The notes: generated by a model from the sequence alone, not told the origin. Counted from the stretch's first letter, positions 8,252 through 16,619 are shown. The stretch: DNA of 34,113 nucleotides from Actinomycetes bacterium (GCA_014190155.1 BJFY01000012.1:1-34113); one strand, 5' to 3'. Numbers and translations are program-made.

Positions 8252-8286
8252 TAGTATAATTTAATTTTAAAATTACTTTAAGTCAA
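8252..8286 (-). promoter_or_regulatory. Promoter giving a leaderless mRNA for the secreted propeller gene
   Basis: On the minus strand, TTGACT (8286-8281) is followed by a 17-base spacer and TAAATT (8263-8258), then six bases to the ATG at 8251. Position +1 would fall on the A of the start codon. No Shine-Dalgarno is present, consistent with the leaderless expression common in Actinobacteria. Confidence 0.55.
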
Positions 8287-8297
8287 CGTTTTGGCTT

Positions 8298-8630
8298 TTA
8301 AAAACTGGCTCCTAGAGCGGCCGCGCCAAACCCAAGAAAGAGATTTAACCCGAGGTTAGCCAAGAACTTTCGCCTTTCACCTCTGATTAGCTCTTGATCT
8401 AGCTCCAACGCTAACGCTGACCAGGTTGTAAACGCACCACAAAATCCCATCCCTAGAAAAGCGCCAGTTGCTTGATCGTTTGCTAAGAAAATTGGTAGTA
8501 GGAATGAACCAACGACATTAACCACTAATACTCCGGTGAAGAATTGTGATTTAGATTGGAATAATCGGACGATTAGAAATCTAAGTGGCGCTCCGATGGC
8601 AGAACCGAAAACAAATAGCAGCGATCTCAT
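8298..8630 (-). CDS. crcB: Fluoride channel subunit FluC/CrcB (second of a pair)
   Basis: This small four-helix membrane protein (110 aa) exports fluoride as a dual-topology dimer. Family marks are GAPLRF near the N-terminus, the pore Asn in GVLVVNVVGSF, and the Phe-box region GFCGAFTTWSALALE. The usual TTFSxF is here TTWSAL, so both Phe-box positions differ. The ATG overlaps the stop of the upstream paralogue by 4 bases, which implies coupled translation. FluC genes that come as adjacent pairs are generally thought to make heterodimers. No fluoride riboswitch is evident; the pair sits at the end of the sdh chain. Confidence 0.9.
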   Translation of the reverse strand: MRSLLFVFGSAIGAPLRFLIVRLFQSKSQFFTGVLVVNVVGSFLLPIFLANDQATGAFLGMGFCGAFTTWSALALELDQELIRGERRKFLANLGLNLFLGFGAAALGASF

Positions 8631-8962
8631 TTTTTAGCCTTTGGCCGCAGCGCTGTAAGTACTAACATACTTATTACCAACATTGCCGTTAAATAAATAC
8701 TGGAAGTGACGATTGATTCTTCAGTTGAAATCAGAGCTAGCGAAGAGAATGTAGTAAAGCCGCCGGCAAACCCAGTTATCCAAAATAGTTGTTTCGCTTC
8801 AGTCGCTTTCATGCGATAAGCAGCTACTCCGGCTACTAATACGCCAAGAATGTTTACTATAAATACACCAATTAATGAACTGCCTACTATTTCGATTGTT
8901 TGCCATCTTGATACGGAACCAACTACCCCGCCAAGGGAGACAATAAGTAGATCGATTAAAAT
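8627..8962 (-). CDS. crcB: Fluoride channel subunit FluC/CrcB (first of a pair), atypical start
   Basis: Family marks are GGVVGSVSRW (N-terminal), pore Asn in VFIVNILGVL, and GFAGGFTTFSSLALIS (the Phe box keeps its first Phe; the second is Leu). The only standard in-frame start, ATG 8812, would remove the first two helices including the GG..R and pore-Asn motifs. The open frame extends upstream to a stop, with no ATG, GTG or TTG in that extension. An ATT at 8962 follows AAGAAG and lies one base after the stop of the 26-codon ORF. It would give 111 aa beginning [M]LIDLLIVSLGG, the right length and motif position. I call 8962 as the likely start, by reinitiation on ATT. A sequencing error or frameshift is the alternative. 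Confidence 0.72.
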   Translation of the reverse strand: MLIDLLIVSLGGVVGSVSRWQTIEIVGSSLIGVFIVNILGVLVAGVAAYRMKATEAKQLFWITGFAGGFTTFSSLALISTEESIVTSSIYLTAMLVISMLVLTALRPKAKK

Positions 8963-8963
8963 G

Positions 8964-9044
8964 TTAACGCTTCTTAATTATTTTTTGGGAAAACGCTACC
9001 CAAACTGCAAGTGTTAATCCGACCCAACGAAGCGCAAGTTTCAT
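8964..9044 (-). CDS. 26-residue membrane microORF coupled to sdhB
   Basis: An ATG at 9044 overlaps the sdhB stop (ATGA) and opens 26 codons: MKLALRWVGLTLAVWVAFSQ, then a basic tail IIKKR, stop TAA. It has one hydrophobic helix with a positively charged end, which would orient it N-out/C-in or as a peripheral anchor. The stop is one base before the presumed ATT start of crcB. It could be a small accessory subunit of the dehydrogenase, a coupling ORF that delivers ribosomes to crcB, or a remnant of a larger membrane-protein gene; the N-terminus recalls phage-holin superfamily IV proteins. I do not recognise it as a named family. It is supported mainly by position and the 4-base overlap. Confidence 0.5.
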   Translation of the reverse strand: MKLALRWVGLTLAVWVAFSQKIIKKR

Positions 9045-9802
9045 TCCATGCCTTCGCGTTTGCCAATCTTGGATCCCAACCACCGAATTGGATCGTACTT
9101 ATTATCTACGACGCGCTCTTTCATAGGAATGATCGCGTTATCGGTGATGCGGATATGTTCTGGGCAAACCTCAGTACAGCATTTTGTAATGTTGCACATA
9201 CCAAGACCGTGTTCTTCTTGCGCAGTGCGTTTACGGTTTCGTAACTGATCAAGTGGATGCATATCTAGCTCTGCAATTCGGATAAAGAATCTTGGACCGG
9301 CGAAAGATTTCTTATTCTCTTCGTGGTCGCGAATAACGTGGCAAGTATCTTGGCAAAGGAAGCATTCAATACATTTGCGGAATTCTTGGCTACGTTCCAC
9401 ATCGATTTGCGCCATACGTGCTTCGCCAGGTTTTAACTCTGCTGGATGCTCATATGCTGGAATTTCCATAGCTTTTTTGTAATTAAAGGAAACGTCGGTT
9501 ACTAAATCTTTAATGACGGGGAATGCGCGTAACGGTGTGACTGTGATGGTTTCATCATCACCATAAGCAGCTACTTGAGTCATACATGCAAGGCGTGGTT
9601 TTCCGTTGATCTCCATAGAGCAAGATCCGCATTTACCAGCTTTGCAATTCCAGCGAACTGCAAGATCGCCCATCTGGGTTGCTTGTACGCGGTGAATAAC
9701 ATCGAGCACCACTTCACCTTCGTTAGCATCTACAACAACATCTTGTAAGCCGCCGTTATCTGCATCGCCTCGCCATATTCGAAGTTTTAATTTGCGAGCC
9801 AT
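9041..9802 (-). CDS. sdhB: Succinate dehydrogenase iron-sulfur subunit, Sdh1 type
   Basis: This 253-residue electron-transfer subunit passes electrons from FAD to the membrane quinone. It has the plant-ferredoxin [2Fe-2S] motif CKAGKCGSCSMEING with a distal Cys in PRLAC. Two C-terminal Cys clusters follow for [4Fe-4S] and [3Fe-4S]: CIECFLCQDTC, and CNITKCCTEVCPEHI. Length and order match the mycobacterial Sdh1 operon (membrane anchor, flavoprotein, Fe-S protein). The ATG overlaps the sdhA stop by one base (TAATG). Its own stop overlaps a 26-codon microORF. Confidence 0.96.
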   Translation of the reverse strand: MARKLKLRIWRGDADNGGLQDVVVDANEGEVVLDVIHRVQATQMGDLAVRWNCKAGKCGSCSMEINGKPRLACMTQVAAYGDDETITVTPLRAFPVIKDLVTDVSFNYKKAMEIPAYEHPAELKPGEARMAQIDVERSQEFRKCIECFLCQDTCHVIRDHEENKKSFAGPRFFIRIAELDMHPLDQLRNRKRTAQEEHGLGMCNITKCCTEVCPEHIRITDNAIIPMKERVVDNKYDPIRWLGSKIGKREGME

Positions 9803-11685
9803 TATTTGGAACCGCCTTTCGCAACTTCTTCGGCTGTCATGTACTTCTCAAGTTCATGCACGTCGAAGAGATCGAATAGTTCTTTAGGGATCGCAGGAAG
9901 TGCTTGCTCGCGAACATTTACTTTGTTGCCGTCAAAACTTGAGATGTGGTTTACCTGGCGCCATTTGCTGTTCATGCCGGGGAAATCATCACGAGTATGC
10001 CCGCCGCGAGATTCTTCTCGCTTAATTGCAGATTTTGCCGTGCTTTCGGCAACTAACAACATATTGTCTAAATCAAAAGCAAGATGGAAGCCAGGGTTAA
10101 ATTTGCGACCACCACTAACTGAAACATTCGCACTTCGCTCACGAATTGCGGCAATTTTTTCAATTGCATTTTTTAATTCTTCACCGGTGCGAATAATTCC
10201 AACTAAGTTATGTGTAACTTCTTGTAATTCAGCGTGTAGCGAATATGAATTTTCGCCACCGCTTCGACTAAATGGCGCCTCAATTCTTTCCGCCGCAGCT
10301 GTTATTGATGATTCACTAATTGGATTAGCTCCGCTCTTCTTTACATATTCGGATGCGCCCATTCCAGCGCGACGACCAAAGACCAAAAGATCAGAAAGAG
10401 AATTACCGCCGAGTCGATTTGAACCGTGCATTCCTCCAGCAACTTCACCCGCAGCGAATAAACCTGGGACTCCGACGGCAGCAGCAGTGTCTGGCTCAAC
10501 TTCAACGCCACCCATTACGTAGTGACAAGTTGGGCCAACTTCCATTGCCTCTTTAGTTATATCTACTCCAGCTAATTCATAGAACTGGTGCCACATGGAA
10601 GGAAGGCGTTTTTTAATTATTTCGGCTGAAATTCGTTTTGAAACATCAAGAAATACACCACCGTGTTCGCTACCACGACCAGCTTTTACTTCTGAATTGA
10701 TAGCGCGCGCTACTTCATCTCGCGGTAATAACTCTGGTGGGCGGCGGTTATTATCTTGATCGATATACCAACCATCAGCTTCTGTTTCATTATCGGCATA
10801 TTTATCTTTGAATACATCTGGAATATACTTAAACATAAAGCGTTCGCCAAGATTGTTAGTGAGAATTCCACCTTCGCCGCGAACTGATTCAGTAACTAAA
10901 ATTCCTCGAACTGATGGCGGCCAAACCATTCCAGTTGGATGGAATTGCAAAAATTCCATATCAACTAAATTAGCTCCCGCTTTAAGGGCAAGTGCGTGGC
11001 CATCGCCAGTACCTTCCCAAGAGTTTGATGTAATTTTAAAAGTTTTTCCAACGCCGCCAGTTGCAATAATTACTGCAGGTGCTTCAAATAAAACTTCAGC
11101 GCCAGATTCACGCCAGTATCCATATACTCCGGCAACTTTTCCGTTCTCTTTCATAATTTCAGTGATAGTTAATTCGGCAAAAACTTTAATGTAGCTTTCC
11201 ATGTCGCCATGGTCTCGGCCATCTTTTTGTTGCAGCGCAACAATTTTCTGTTGCATGGTCCGAATTAACTCAAGACCGGTGCGGTCGCCAACGTGTGCAA
11301 GTCGTGGATATTCATGTCCACCAAAATTTCTTTGCGAGATCTTTCCTTCTTTAGTGCGATCAAATAGCGCGCCCCAAGTCTCTAGCTCCCAAACTCGATC
11401 TGGCGACTCTTTAGCGTGTAGCTCGGCCATTCGATAATGGTTAAGGAATTTTCCGCCGCGCATTGTGTCGCGAAAGTGCACCATCCAGTTATCGCCAGAA
11501 TTTACGTTACCCATTGATGCAGCAGCGCCACCTTCAGCCATCACAGTATGAGCCTTGCCAAATAGCGATTTACAAATGATTGCTACCCGTAAACCAGCTT
11601 CGCGCGCTTCTACTGCAGCTCGAAGACCAGCTCCGCCAGCACCGATTACAACTACATCGTATTTATATCGTTCGAGGTTCGCCAT
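9802..11685 (-). CDS. sdhA: Succinate dehydrogenase flavoprotein subunit, Sdh1 type
   Basis: This catalytic subunit (627 aa from ATG 11685) oxidises succinate to fumarate. Visible marks are the FAD dinucleotide-binding site VVVIGAGGAGLRA (about 11-23), AHTVMAEGG with His46 as the expected covalent-FAD residue, FLQFHPTGMV, and the substrate-site Arg region ESVRGEGG. Also present are LPRDEVARAI, CHYVMGGVEV and HGSNRLGGNSLSDLLVFGRRAG near the C-terminal part of the FAD domain. The reading frame stays open upstream to 11784, but that extension runs through the short sdhC-sdhA gap into sdhC and lacks family similarity. ATG 11685 gives the standard MANLERYKYDVVV start. Together with sdhC (11 bases upstream) and sdhB it makes one operon. 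Confidence 0.96.
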   Translation of the reverse strand: MANLERYKYDVVVIGAGGAGLRAAVEAREAGLRVAIICKSLFGKAHTVMAEGGAAASMGNVNSGDNWMVHFRDTMRGGKFLNHYRMAELHAKESPDRVWELETWGALFDRTKEGKISQRNFGGHEYPRLAHVGDRTGLELIRTMQQKIVALQQKDGRDHGDMESYIKVFAELTITEIMKENGKVAGVYGYWRESGAEVLFEAPAVIIATGGVGKTFKITSNSWEGTGDGHALALKAGANLVDMEFLQFHPTGMVWPPSVRGILVTESVRGEGGILTNNLGERFMFKYIPDVFKDKYADNETEADGWYIDQDNNRRPPELLPRDEVARAINSEVKAGRGSEHGGVFLDVSKRISAEIIKKRLPSMWHQFYELAGVDITKEAMEVGPTCHYVMGGVEVEPDTAAAVGVPGLFAAGEVAGGMHGSNRLGGNSLSDLLVFGRRAGMGASEYVKKSGANPISESSITAAAERIEAPFSRSGGENSYSLHAELQEVTHNLVGIIRTGEELKNAIEKIAAIRERSANVSVSGGRKFNPGFHLAFDLDNMLLVAESTAKSAIKREESRGGHTRDDFPGMNSKWRQVNHISSFDGNKVNVREQALPAIPKELFDLFDVHELEKYMTAEEVAKGGSK

Positions 11686-11696
11686 TATCGATCTCT

Positions 11697-12497
11697 TTAA
11701 AAGAAGTAGAAATTGGTCCAGGCGCCCGATGCAACAGCGCGAATGTAAATATCGGCAAATGCCACACCAAATAATGAAATCCAAGCAAATGTTGGATGTT
11801 TATGATTTAAAACCGATACCCAACTCCATAATTTATAACGCACTGGATGCTTGGAGAAATGGCGCAATCTGCCACCGAGTGTGTGGCGACATGTGTGGCA
11901 AGAAAGTGAATAGAGCCAGAGTAAAATTGCGTTGTTTAACAGAACCAAGGTTCCGACGCTCATGTGGCCCCACTCGCCTTCGACATTTTTAAATGCCAAG
12001 AAAGCATCGTAAGTAAGTAGTACATTAAAAACTAATCCTGCGTAAAAAAACCAGCGGTGCCCATTTTGTAGAATAAGGGGCGCGCGAGTTTCGCCAGTGT
12101 ATTTTGAATGTGGTTCTGCTACTGCACACGCAGGCGGCGACATCCAAAACGCTCGATAATAAGACTTGCGATAGTAGTAACAAGTCATTCGGAATCCAAG
12201 TGGAAAAATCAAAATAAATAATGAAGGCGAGATGCCGATTCCAAAATATTTATTGTTAAAAGGTTGACCTAGTAGTGATGTACCTTCGATGCATGAATTT
12301 GAGAGGCAAGGTGAATAAAACGGAGAGATGAGCGGCTCAACGAAATAATATTTATTCTCAAATGCTCGGAAAGTTGCATAAATTACAAAACTAAAAAGGA
12401 CTCCAAATGTAATTGCTGGCTGTAACCACCATCGATCGGTCCGAAGCGTGCGCTCTTTAATGGCTGCGCGCGATTGAGAAAATACGCCAGTATCCAT
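11697..12497 (-). CDS. sdhC: Succinate dehydrogenase membrane anchor, Sdh1 (Rv0249c-like) type
   Basis: This 266-residue integral membrane subunit has about five hydrophobic segments and binds menaquinone. It resembles the single large anchor of mycobacterial Sdh1 rather than the separate SdhC/SdhD pair. Conserved polar features are FRMTCYYYRKSYYRAF, WMSPPAC, NGHRWFFY and SCHTCRHTLGG (C200, H201, C203, H205). Mycobacterial Sdh1 is reported to carry a membrane-embedded Rieske-type [2Fe-2S] cluster instead of haem, and the C-H-x-C-x-H cluster is a candidate for part of its ligand set. The start at ATG 12497 has GAGGAG eight bases upstream; a longer frame from 12551 is less likely. A TAATCT at 12570-12575 on the minus strand could be the operon's -10 box. 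Confidence 0.88.
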   Translation of the reverse strand: MDTGVFSQSRAAIKERTLRTDRWWLQPAITFGVLFSFVIYATFRAFENKYYFVEPLISPFYSPCLSNSCIEGTSLLGQPFNNKYFGIGISPSLFILIFPLGFRMTCYYYRKSYYRAFWMSPPACAVAEPHSKYTGETRAPLILQNGHRWFFYAGLVFNVLLTYDAFLAFKNVEGEWGHMSVGTLVLLNNAILLWLYSLSCHTCRHTLGGRLRHFSKHPVRYKLWSWVSVLNHKHPTFAWISLFGVAFADIYIRAVASGAWTNFYFF

Positions 12498-12624
12498 AGC
12501 TACGACTCCTCGTCCCAGTCCTAAAATCCCTGAGACCAGTTTCCTATTCACATGGAGATCGCGCTAGGTAGATTAAGCGTATTTACTTATGAAATCGAGC
12601 ACATGACTGATAAAACTTAAAAAA

Positions 12625-12710
12625 TGGCGGAGGGCGTGGGATTTGAACCCACGAAACTTTCGTTTGCCGGTTTTCAAGACCGGTGCACTCGGCCGCTATG
12701 CGAGCCCTCC
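12625..12710 (-). tRNA. tRNA-Ser (anticodon UGA)
   Basis: The acceptor GGAGGGC pairs with GCCCTCC. The anticodon loop CTTGAAA carries TGA. There is a long variable arm, the T-arm GGTTCAAATCC, discriminator G and encoded CCA (12625-12627). A T-run follows the 3' end on the minus strand and may end transcription. It lies downstream of the serS operon. Confidence 0.95.
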
Positions 12711-12747
12711 GTGGAGAAACTTACCTTCTAAACGAGGCTCTTCAAAA

Positions 12748-13569
12748 TTACGCGGGAAGTTCTAGTAACTCCTCGATAACGATTGCGACACCATCTTCTT
12801 GGTGTGGCAACGCAACTGACTTCGCATATTTTCGAGCATCTGGATGGCCATCGGCCATCGCCCAAGATCTACTTGTCCATGAAAGCATTGAAAAATCGTT
12901 TGGGTTATCGCCGAACGAAACGCAATCATCAGCGGTTAATTTTAATCGCTCCGCAATTTTTGCAAGCGTTGCGCCTTTACTAACACCGTGCGCAGAAATT
13001 TCTAATAAAGATTCTTTGGGATTTGAATGGGTAACGTTCACTAAATCGCCAACTTCTTTAGTTGCAATCGCCAACATCTCGTCTGAAGTAAATTCATAAT
13101 CTGAACAACGTGCCAACATCTTCATCATTGGCTCAGTCATGGCCTCTTCAATTTTAGTTACACCTTTATTATCTATACCAACATCCCACTTTGGAATATA
13201 AGCAACTTCGCGGTGAAAATTATCGTGAGTTTCGACGGCAAATGAGATTGGTGGGATTGCCTTACGAAGTCGTTTTACAGTTTCTCTTTGAGCTTCGATT
13301 GGAATTAACCACTCTTCTAAAACTTTATGATTTTGAATATCAAAAAGTAGCGCGCCATTCCCACAGATCCCAGTTCCAAAACCAAATGCTTCTTTTATTT
13401 CTGGCATCCATCGAGGTGGTCTTCCAGTTACAAAATAGATGTGAATCCCCATTTCATGCGCTCGACGAAATGCTTTAATGGTCCGTTCAGTGATTGCGCC
13501 ATAATGTGCAACCACAGTTCCGTCTAGATCGCTCGCAATTAATTTAGGTCGTTTTTGCAAACCGCTCAA
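12748..13569 (-). CDS. HAD-superfamily phosphatase, Cof type
   Basis: The protein has 273 residues. Motif I is SDLDGTVV, with nucleophile D14 and acid/base D16. Motif II lies in [11 protein letters not shown] Lys comes in [14 protein letters not shown], and motif IV is [11 protein letters not shown] (GDNPND about 220-225). The C2-type cap between motifs II and III is typical of Cof-type sugar-phosphate or riboflavin-pathway phosphatases; the substrate cannot be told. The start is TTG 13569, overlapping the serS stop (TTGA), and no better start exists before motif I. It is the last gene of ugpQ-pheA-serS-HAD. In Mycobacterium similar genes lie close together (Rv3842c, Rv3838c, Rv3834c, Rv3813c). 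Confidence 0.9.
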   Translation of the reverse strand: MSGLQKRPKLIASDLDGTVVAHYGAITERTIKAFRRAHEMGIHIYFVTGRPPRWMPEIKEAFGFGTGICGNGALLFDIQNHKVLEEWLIPIEAQRETVKRLRKAIPPISFAVETHDNFHREVAYIPKWDVGIDNKGVTKIEEAMTEPMMKMLARCSDYEFTSDEMLAIATKEVGDLVNVTHSNPKESLLEISAHGVSKGATLAKIAERLKLTADDCVSFGDNPNDFSMLSWTSRSWAMADGHPDARKYAKSVALPHQEDGVAIVIEELLELPA

Positions 13570-14840
13570 TTTTTCACCGGCAGAAATTTGTCGGTTCCTA
13601 AAAATGACTGCAGCGCTTTTGGAATTTTTACTGAGCTATCAGGTTGTTGATGGTTTTCTAATATCGCAACAATCATGCGCGGGATTGCCACCAAAGTGCC
13701 ATTTAAAGTAGCAATTGCTTTTGTGCCTTTGGTATCTTTCATTCGGATGTTTAATCGGCGAGCTTGAAATTCAGTGCAATTAGAAGTGGAGGTAACTTCT
13801 CGATAAGTTCCTTGAGTGGGTATCCAAGCCTCACAATCAAATTTACGAGCGGCACTAGCGCCTAGATCACCAGAAGCTACATCAATAACTCGATAAGGAA
13901 TTTCCATCGCGTTTAGAAAATCTTTTTCCCATTGCAAAATTCTTAAATGTTCAGCCTCGGCATCTTCTGGTTTGCAGAATGAAAACATTTCCACTTTATC
14001 AAATTGGTGCACCCGGATAATGCCACGGGTGTCCTTACCGTAGGTGCCAGCTTCGCGGCGGAAACAAGAAGAGTAGCCACTATAGCGAAGTGGTAATTTA
14101 TTTGCCTCTAACGTTTCGTCCATGTGATACGCCGCAAGTGGGACTTCACTTGTTCCTACTAGATAAAAATCGTCTTCTTTGAGATGGAAAATGTTCTCTG
14201 CTGCTTGACCGAGGAAGCCAGTTCCTTCCATCGCTGCTGGTTTAACTAGTACTGGTGGAATAACTGGAGTAAATCCATTTTTGTTAGCACTTGCAATTGC
14301 ATAGTTAACGAGCGCAAATTCCAACATTGCGCCCATTCCGGTTAAATAATAAAAGCGCGAACCTGAAACTTTTGCACCGCGCTCAACATCAATAGCGCCA
14401 AGGATTTTCCCAAGTTCGACGTGGTCTTTTGCTTCAAATCCTTCTTTTTTAAAATCGCGCGGCGTTCCAACTTCTTCAATAACTTTGAAATCTGCTTCAC
14501 CTCCGACTGGCGCGAGCGGATCGATAAAATTAGATAAACCCATAAGAGTTTCTTTAGCTTTAACTTCCGCAGTGTTTTTTATGGCTTCGGCGTTCTTAAC
14601 CGCCACAGAGAGAGTTTTGGCTTTCTCGAGCAGTACTGACTTTTCATCGCCTTTTGATGCGGCCACAGATTTCGAAATAGTGTTCTGCTCCGCTCTAAGC
14701 ACTTCGAATTCAGTTAGAGCTGCACGTCGCAGATCATCAGTAGCAATTACTTCATCTACTAGATCTGGGTTTTCACCACGGGCGCTCTGAGATTTCTTCA
14801 TTATCTCTGGGTTTTCGCGGAGTACCTTCAAATCAATCAT
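13566..14840 (-). CDS. serS: Seryl-tRNA synthetase
   Basis: This class II synthetase (424 aa) charges tRNA-Ser. The N-terminal long coiled-coil arm (about 30-100) recognises the long variable arm of tRNA-Ser. The catalytic core has [12 protein letters not shown] (TSE, about 230-232), motif 2 with [15 protein letters not shown] (about 259-273) and [22 protein letters not shown], and motif 3 with [19 protein letters not shown] (about 380-398). The length is standard. ATG 14840 lies 16 bases after the pheA stop. Confidence 0.97.
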   Translation of the reverse strand: MIDLKVLRENPEIMKKSQSARGENPDLVDEVIATDDLRRAALTEFEVLRAEQNTISKSVAASKGDEKSVLLEKAKTLSVAVKNAEAIKNTAEVKAKETLMGLSNFIDPLAPVGGEADFKVIEEVGTPRDFKKEGFEAKDHVELGKILGAIDVERGAKVSGSRFYYLTGMGAMLEFALVNYAIASANKNGFTPVIPPVLVKPAAMEGTGFLGQAAENIFHLKEDDFYLVGTSEVPLAAYHMDETLEANKLPLRYSGYSSCFRREAGTYGKDTRGIIRVHQFDKVEMFSFCKPEDAEAEHLRILQWEKDFLNAMEIPYRVIDVASGDLGASAARKFDCEAWIPTQGTYREVTSTSNCTEFQARRLNIRMKDTKGTKAIATLNGTLVAIPRMIVAILENHQQPDSSVKIPKALQSFLGTDKFLPVKN

Positions 14841-14856
14841 GTTATGAGCCTACCTA

Positions 14857-15777
14857 TTAAATCTTTTTTCCTTGGCGAACTTCGGTCAACCATGCCGAAG
14901 CGCTTTGGAAAGATTTATCTGTTGTGGATTTTGTTGTGGTTGGAGAAATTTTATCCGCACGCGGATACGAACCCAAGAATCTAACATCTTCACAAATTCG
15001 TCGCAGCCCCATAAGTACATCACCAACGCGTTCTTCGTTGATATGTCCTTCGGCATCAATTATGAAGTGATAGCTACCAAGTTCGCGTCCAGTTGGACGA
15101 GATTGAATAAAAGTTAAATTTACTCCACGAACTGAAAATTCAGTAAGGATTTCTAAAAGTGCACCTGCGTGATCTGCGCCGATAAAAGCTGCTAACGAAG
15201 TTCGGTCATGGCCAGTTTTTGCCGGGATTTTTCCAGGTTTGCCTACAAGTACAAATCGTGTAACCGCCGCTACGTTATCGCCAATGTCATCAGCAATTAT
15301 TTCTAATCCATAATGCAATGCGGCGATTGGCGCCGCGATGGCGGCGTCATAATTTCCGTTAGCTAAACCTTCGGCTGCTGCTGCAGTAGAAGCCGTCGTA
15401 ATTACTTCCGCACCAGGCATATTTTTTGCAATATACGCGCGGCATTGGGCTTCGGCGTGTGGATGGGTAGCAACGGAATTAATTCTTTTACTTTTATTCC
15501 CAGCGAGAACCATTAATGAAAAACTTACCGGAAGTGTAGTTTCTTGGAGTATCACAAGTGGTTCACCGATTGCTAATTCATCAAGCGTCCGAGCTACAAC
15601 ACCTTCAACAGAGTTTTCGATTGGGACAAGCGCAAACTCCGCCTTATTAGTTCTAACTGCTTCTAGCGCTGCAGTTACATTCGCGAACGGAATTAATTGG
15701 TCAGAACTCTTACTGATAGTTTTGAGCGCGGCTTCAGTGAATGTTCCGGCTGGACCAAGATAGGCATACGTACGCAT
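14857..15777 (-). CDS. pheA: Prephenate dehydratase
   Basis: The enzyme converts prephenate to phenylpyruvate in phenylalanine synthesis. Its 306 residues comprise a PDT domain (MRTYAYLGPAGTFTEAAL, VPIENSVEGVV, and the catalytic TRF in NVAAVTRFVLVG) followed by an ACT regulatory domain. The ACT domain contains GALLEILTEFSVRGVNLTFI and SRPTGRELGSYHFIID, the usual phenylalanine-sensing segment. No chorismate mutase domain is fused, as usual in Actinobacteria. It starts three bases after the ugpQ stop and ends 16 bases before serS, so the four genes are very probably one operon. Confidence 0.95.
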   Translation of the reverse strand: MRTYAYLGPAGTFTEAALKTISKSSDQLIPFANVTAALEAVRTNKAEFALVPIENSVEGVVARTLDELAIGEPLVILQETTLPVSFSLMVLAGNKSKRINSVATHPHAEAQCRAYIAKNMPGAEVITTASTAAAAEGLANGNYDAAIAAPIAALHYGLEIIADDIGDNVAAVTRFVLVGKPGKIPAKTGHDRTSLAAFIGADHAGALLEILTEFSVRGVNLTFIQSRPTGRELGSYHFIIDAEGHINEERVGDVLMGLRRICEDVRFLGSYPRADKISPTTTKSTTDKSFQSASAWLTEVRQGKKI

Positions 15778-15780
15778 TGG

Positions 15781-16500
15781 TTAAGAATACCCGAGTACAT
15801 TCTTTGCTCGCGCCGGATTATCTGTAATTATCCCAGCAACACCGTTCCGTGCGCAGAACTCCATATCTTCCACTTCATTTACTGTCCAAACATAGATCTT
15901 CTTGCCGCGTTTATGTGCTAACTCAATTAATTCGGGTTTCGCTTTAAGAAGGTTAATATAAATGCCATAAATTTCTGCGGGTAGATATTTTATCTGTGGC
16001 GCTTTAGCAACTAAATAGACTGTTGTGAATTGCTTAGAAATTATAATTCTTTGAGTGGCAAAAAATGAAAACGACATTATATTAATATTGATGCCACTTT
16101 TCTTAATATCTGATTTTCGTTTTTTTAATTCTTGTAAAACTAATTTTTCTATTAAACCTTTAGTTGGTACTGGGTGTTTCGTCTCCACCAGCAAATCCCT
16201 TCTAGAATCAATAGAGATTTGTAACAATTCTGAAAATGTTATTGGTCTGCCTAGGTTTCCCTCGTCTTTAATCTCTAGCTTTAAAAGATCTTTCATCGGT
16301 GTTTTTGAAATCAACCATTGTTTGTCGGTAAGGCGATTAGTGTCGTCGTCGTGCCAGCAGATAATTTCTCGATCAGAAGTTAATTGCACATCACATTCGA
16401 AGCCGTCTGTGTTCTGTAAAATAGCACCGGCGTAGCTTTCGTAGGACTGCTCAGCAAAATCTGCACTAGCGCCACGATGCGCAAATATTTTTGGTCGCAT
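15781..16500 (-). CDS. ugpQ: Glycerophosphodiester phosphodiesterase
   Basis: This 239-residue GDPD-family enzyme hydrolyses glycerophosphodiesters to glycerol-3-phosphate and an alcohol. Catalytic and metal residues are seen in KIFAHRGASADFAEQSYESY (HRG) and DGFECDVQLTSD (E-x-D), followed by ICWHDD. The C-terminal barrel strands KIYVWTVNEVEDMEFC and GVAGIITDNPAR are also typical. No signal peptide is seen, so it acts in the cytoplasm. It is the first gene of the ugpQ-pheA-serS-HAD chain. Mycobacterial glpQ1 (Rv3842c) sits near pheA and serS too. Confidence 0.92.
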   Translation of the reverse strand: MRPKIFAHRGASADFAEQSYESYAGAILQNTDGFECDVQLTSDREIICWHDDDTNRLTDKQWLISKTPMKDLLKLEIKDEGNLGRPITFSELLQISIDSRRDLLVETKHPVPTKGLIEKLVLQELKKRKSDIKKSGININIMSFSFFATQRIIISKQFTTVYLVAKAPQIKYLPAEIYGIYINLLKAKPELIELAHKRGKKIYVWTVNEVEDMEFCARNGVAGIITDNPARAKNVLGYS

Positions 16501-16619
16501 CTACTCTTGTTAAGCGCAGGGAACCCTAGCGCCAGTTCCTATCTGTTAGTCGTCGCGTTAGGCTAGCCACATTAGGTTTTTCCATAACGTAACCTTATCG
16601 AGAGAAGTCGGAGAAAGTT

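Noticed and set aside
8963-9044. Fluoride riboswitch ahead of crcB
   Set aside because: The genes follow sdhB and a microORF with almost no spacing; no leader is available to hold a riboswitch.
9806-11437. Long plus-strand ORFs opposite sdhA, including one of 238 codons
   Set aside because: They mirror the sdhA frame, show no family motifs and have no ribosome sites; they are antisense shadows of a conserved gene.
11686-11784. 33-codon N-terminal extension of sdhA
   Set aside because: It covers the sdhC-sdhA gap and the end of sdhC and has no family similarity; the normal MANLERYKYD start is present at 11685.
16501-16619. Divergent ugpQ/pstP gap as a site of a small RNA
   Set aside because: Only 119 bases, with no clear stem-terminator or paired promoter; it probably just holds two promoters, which I could not place firmly.
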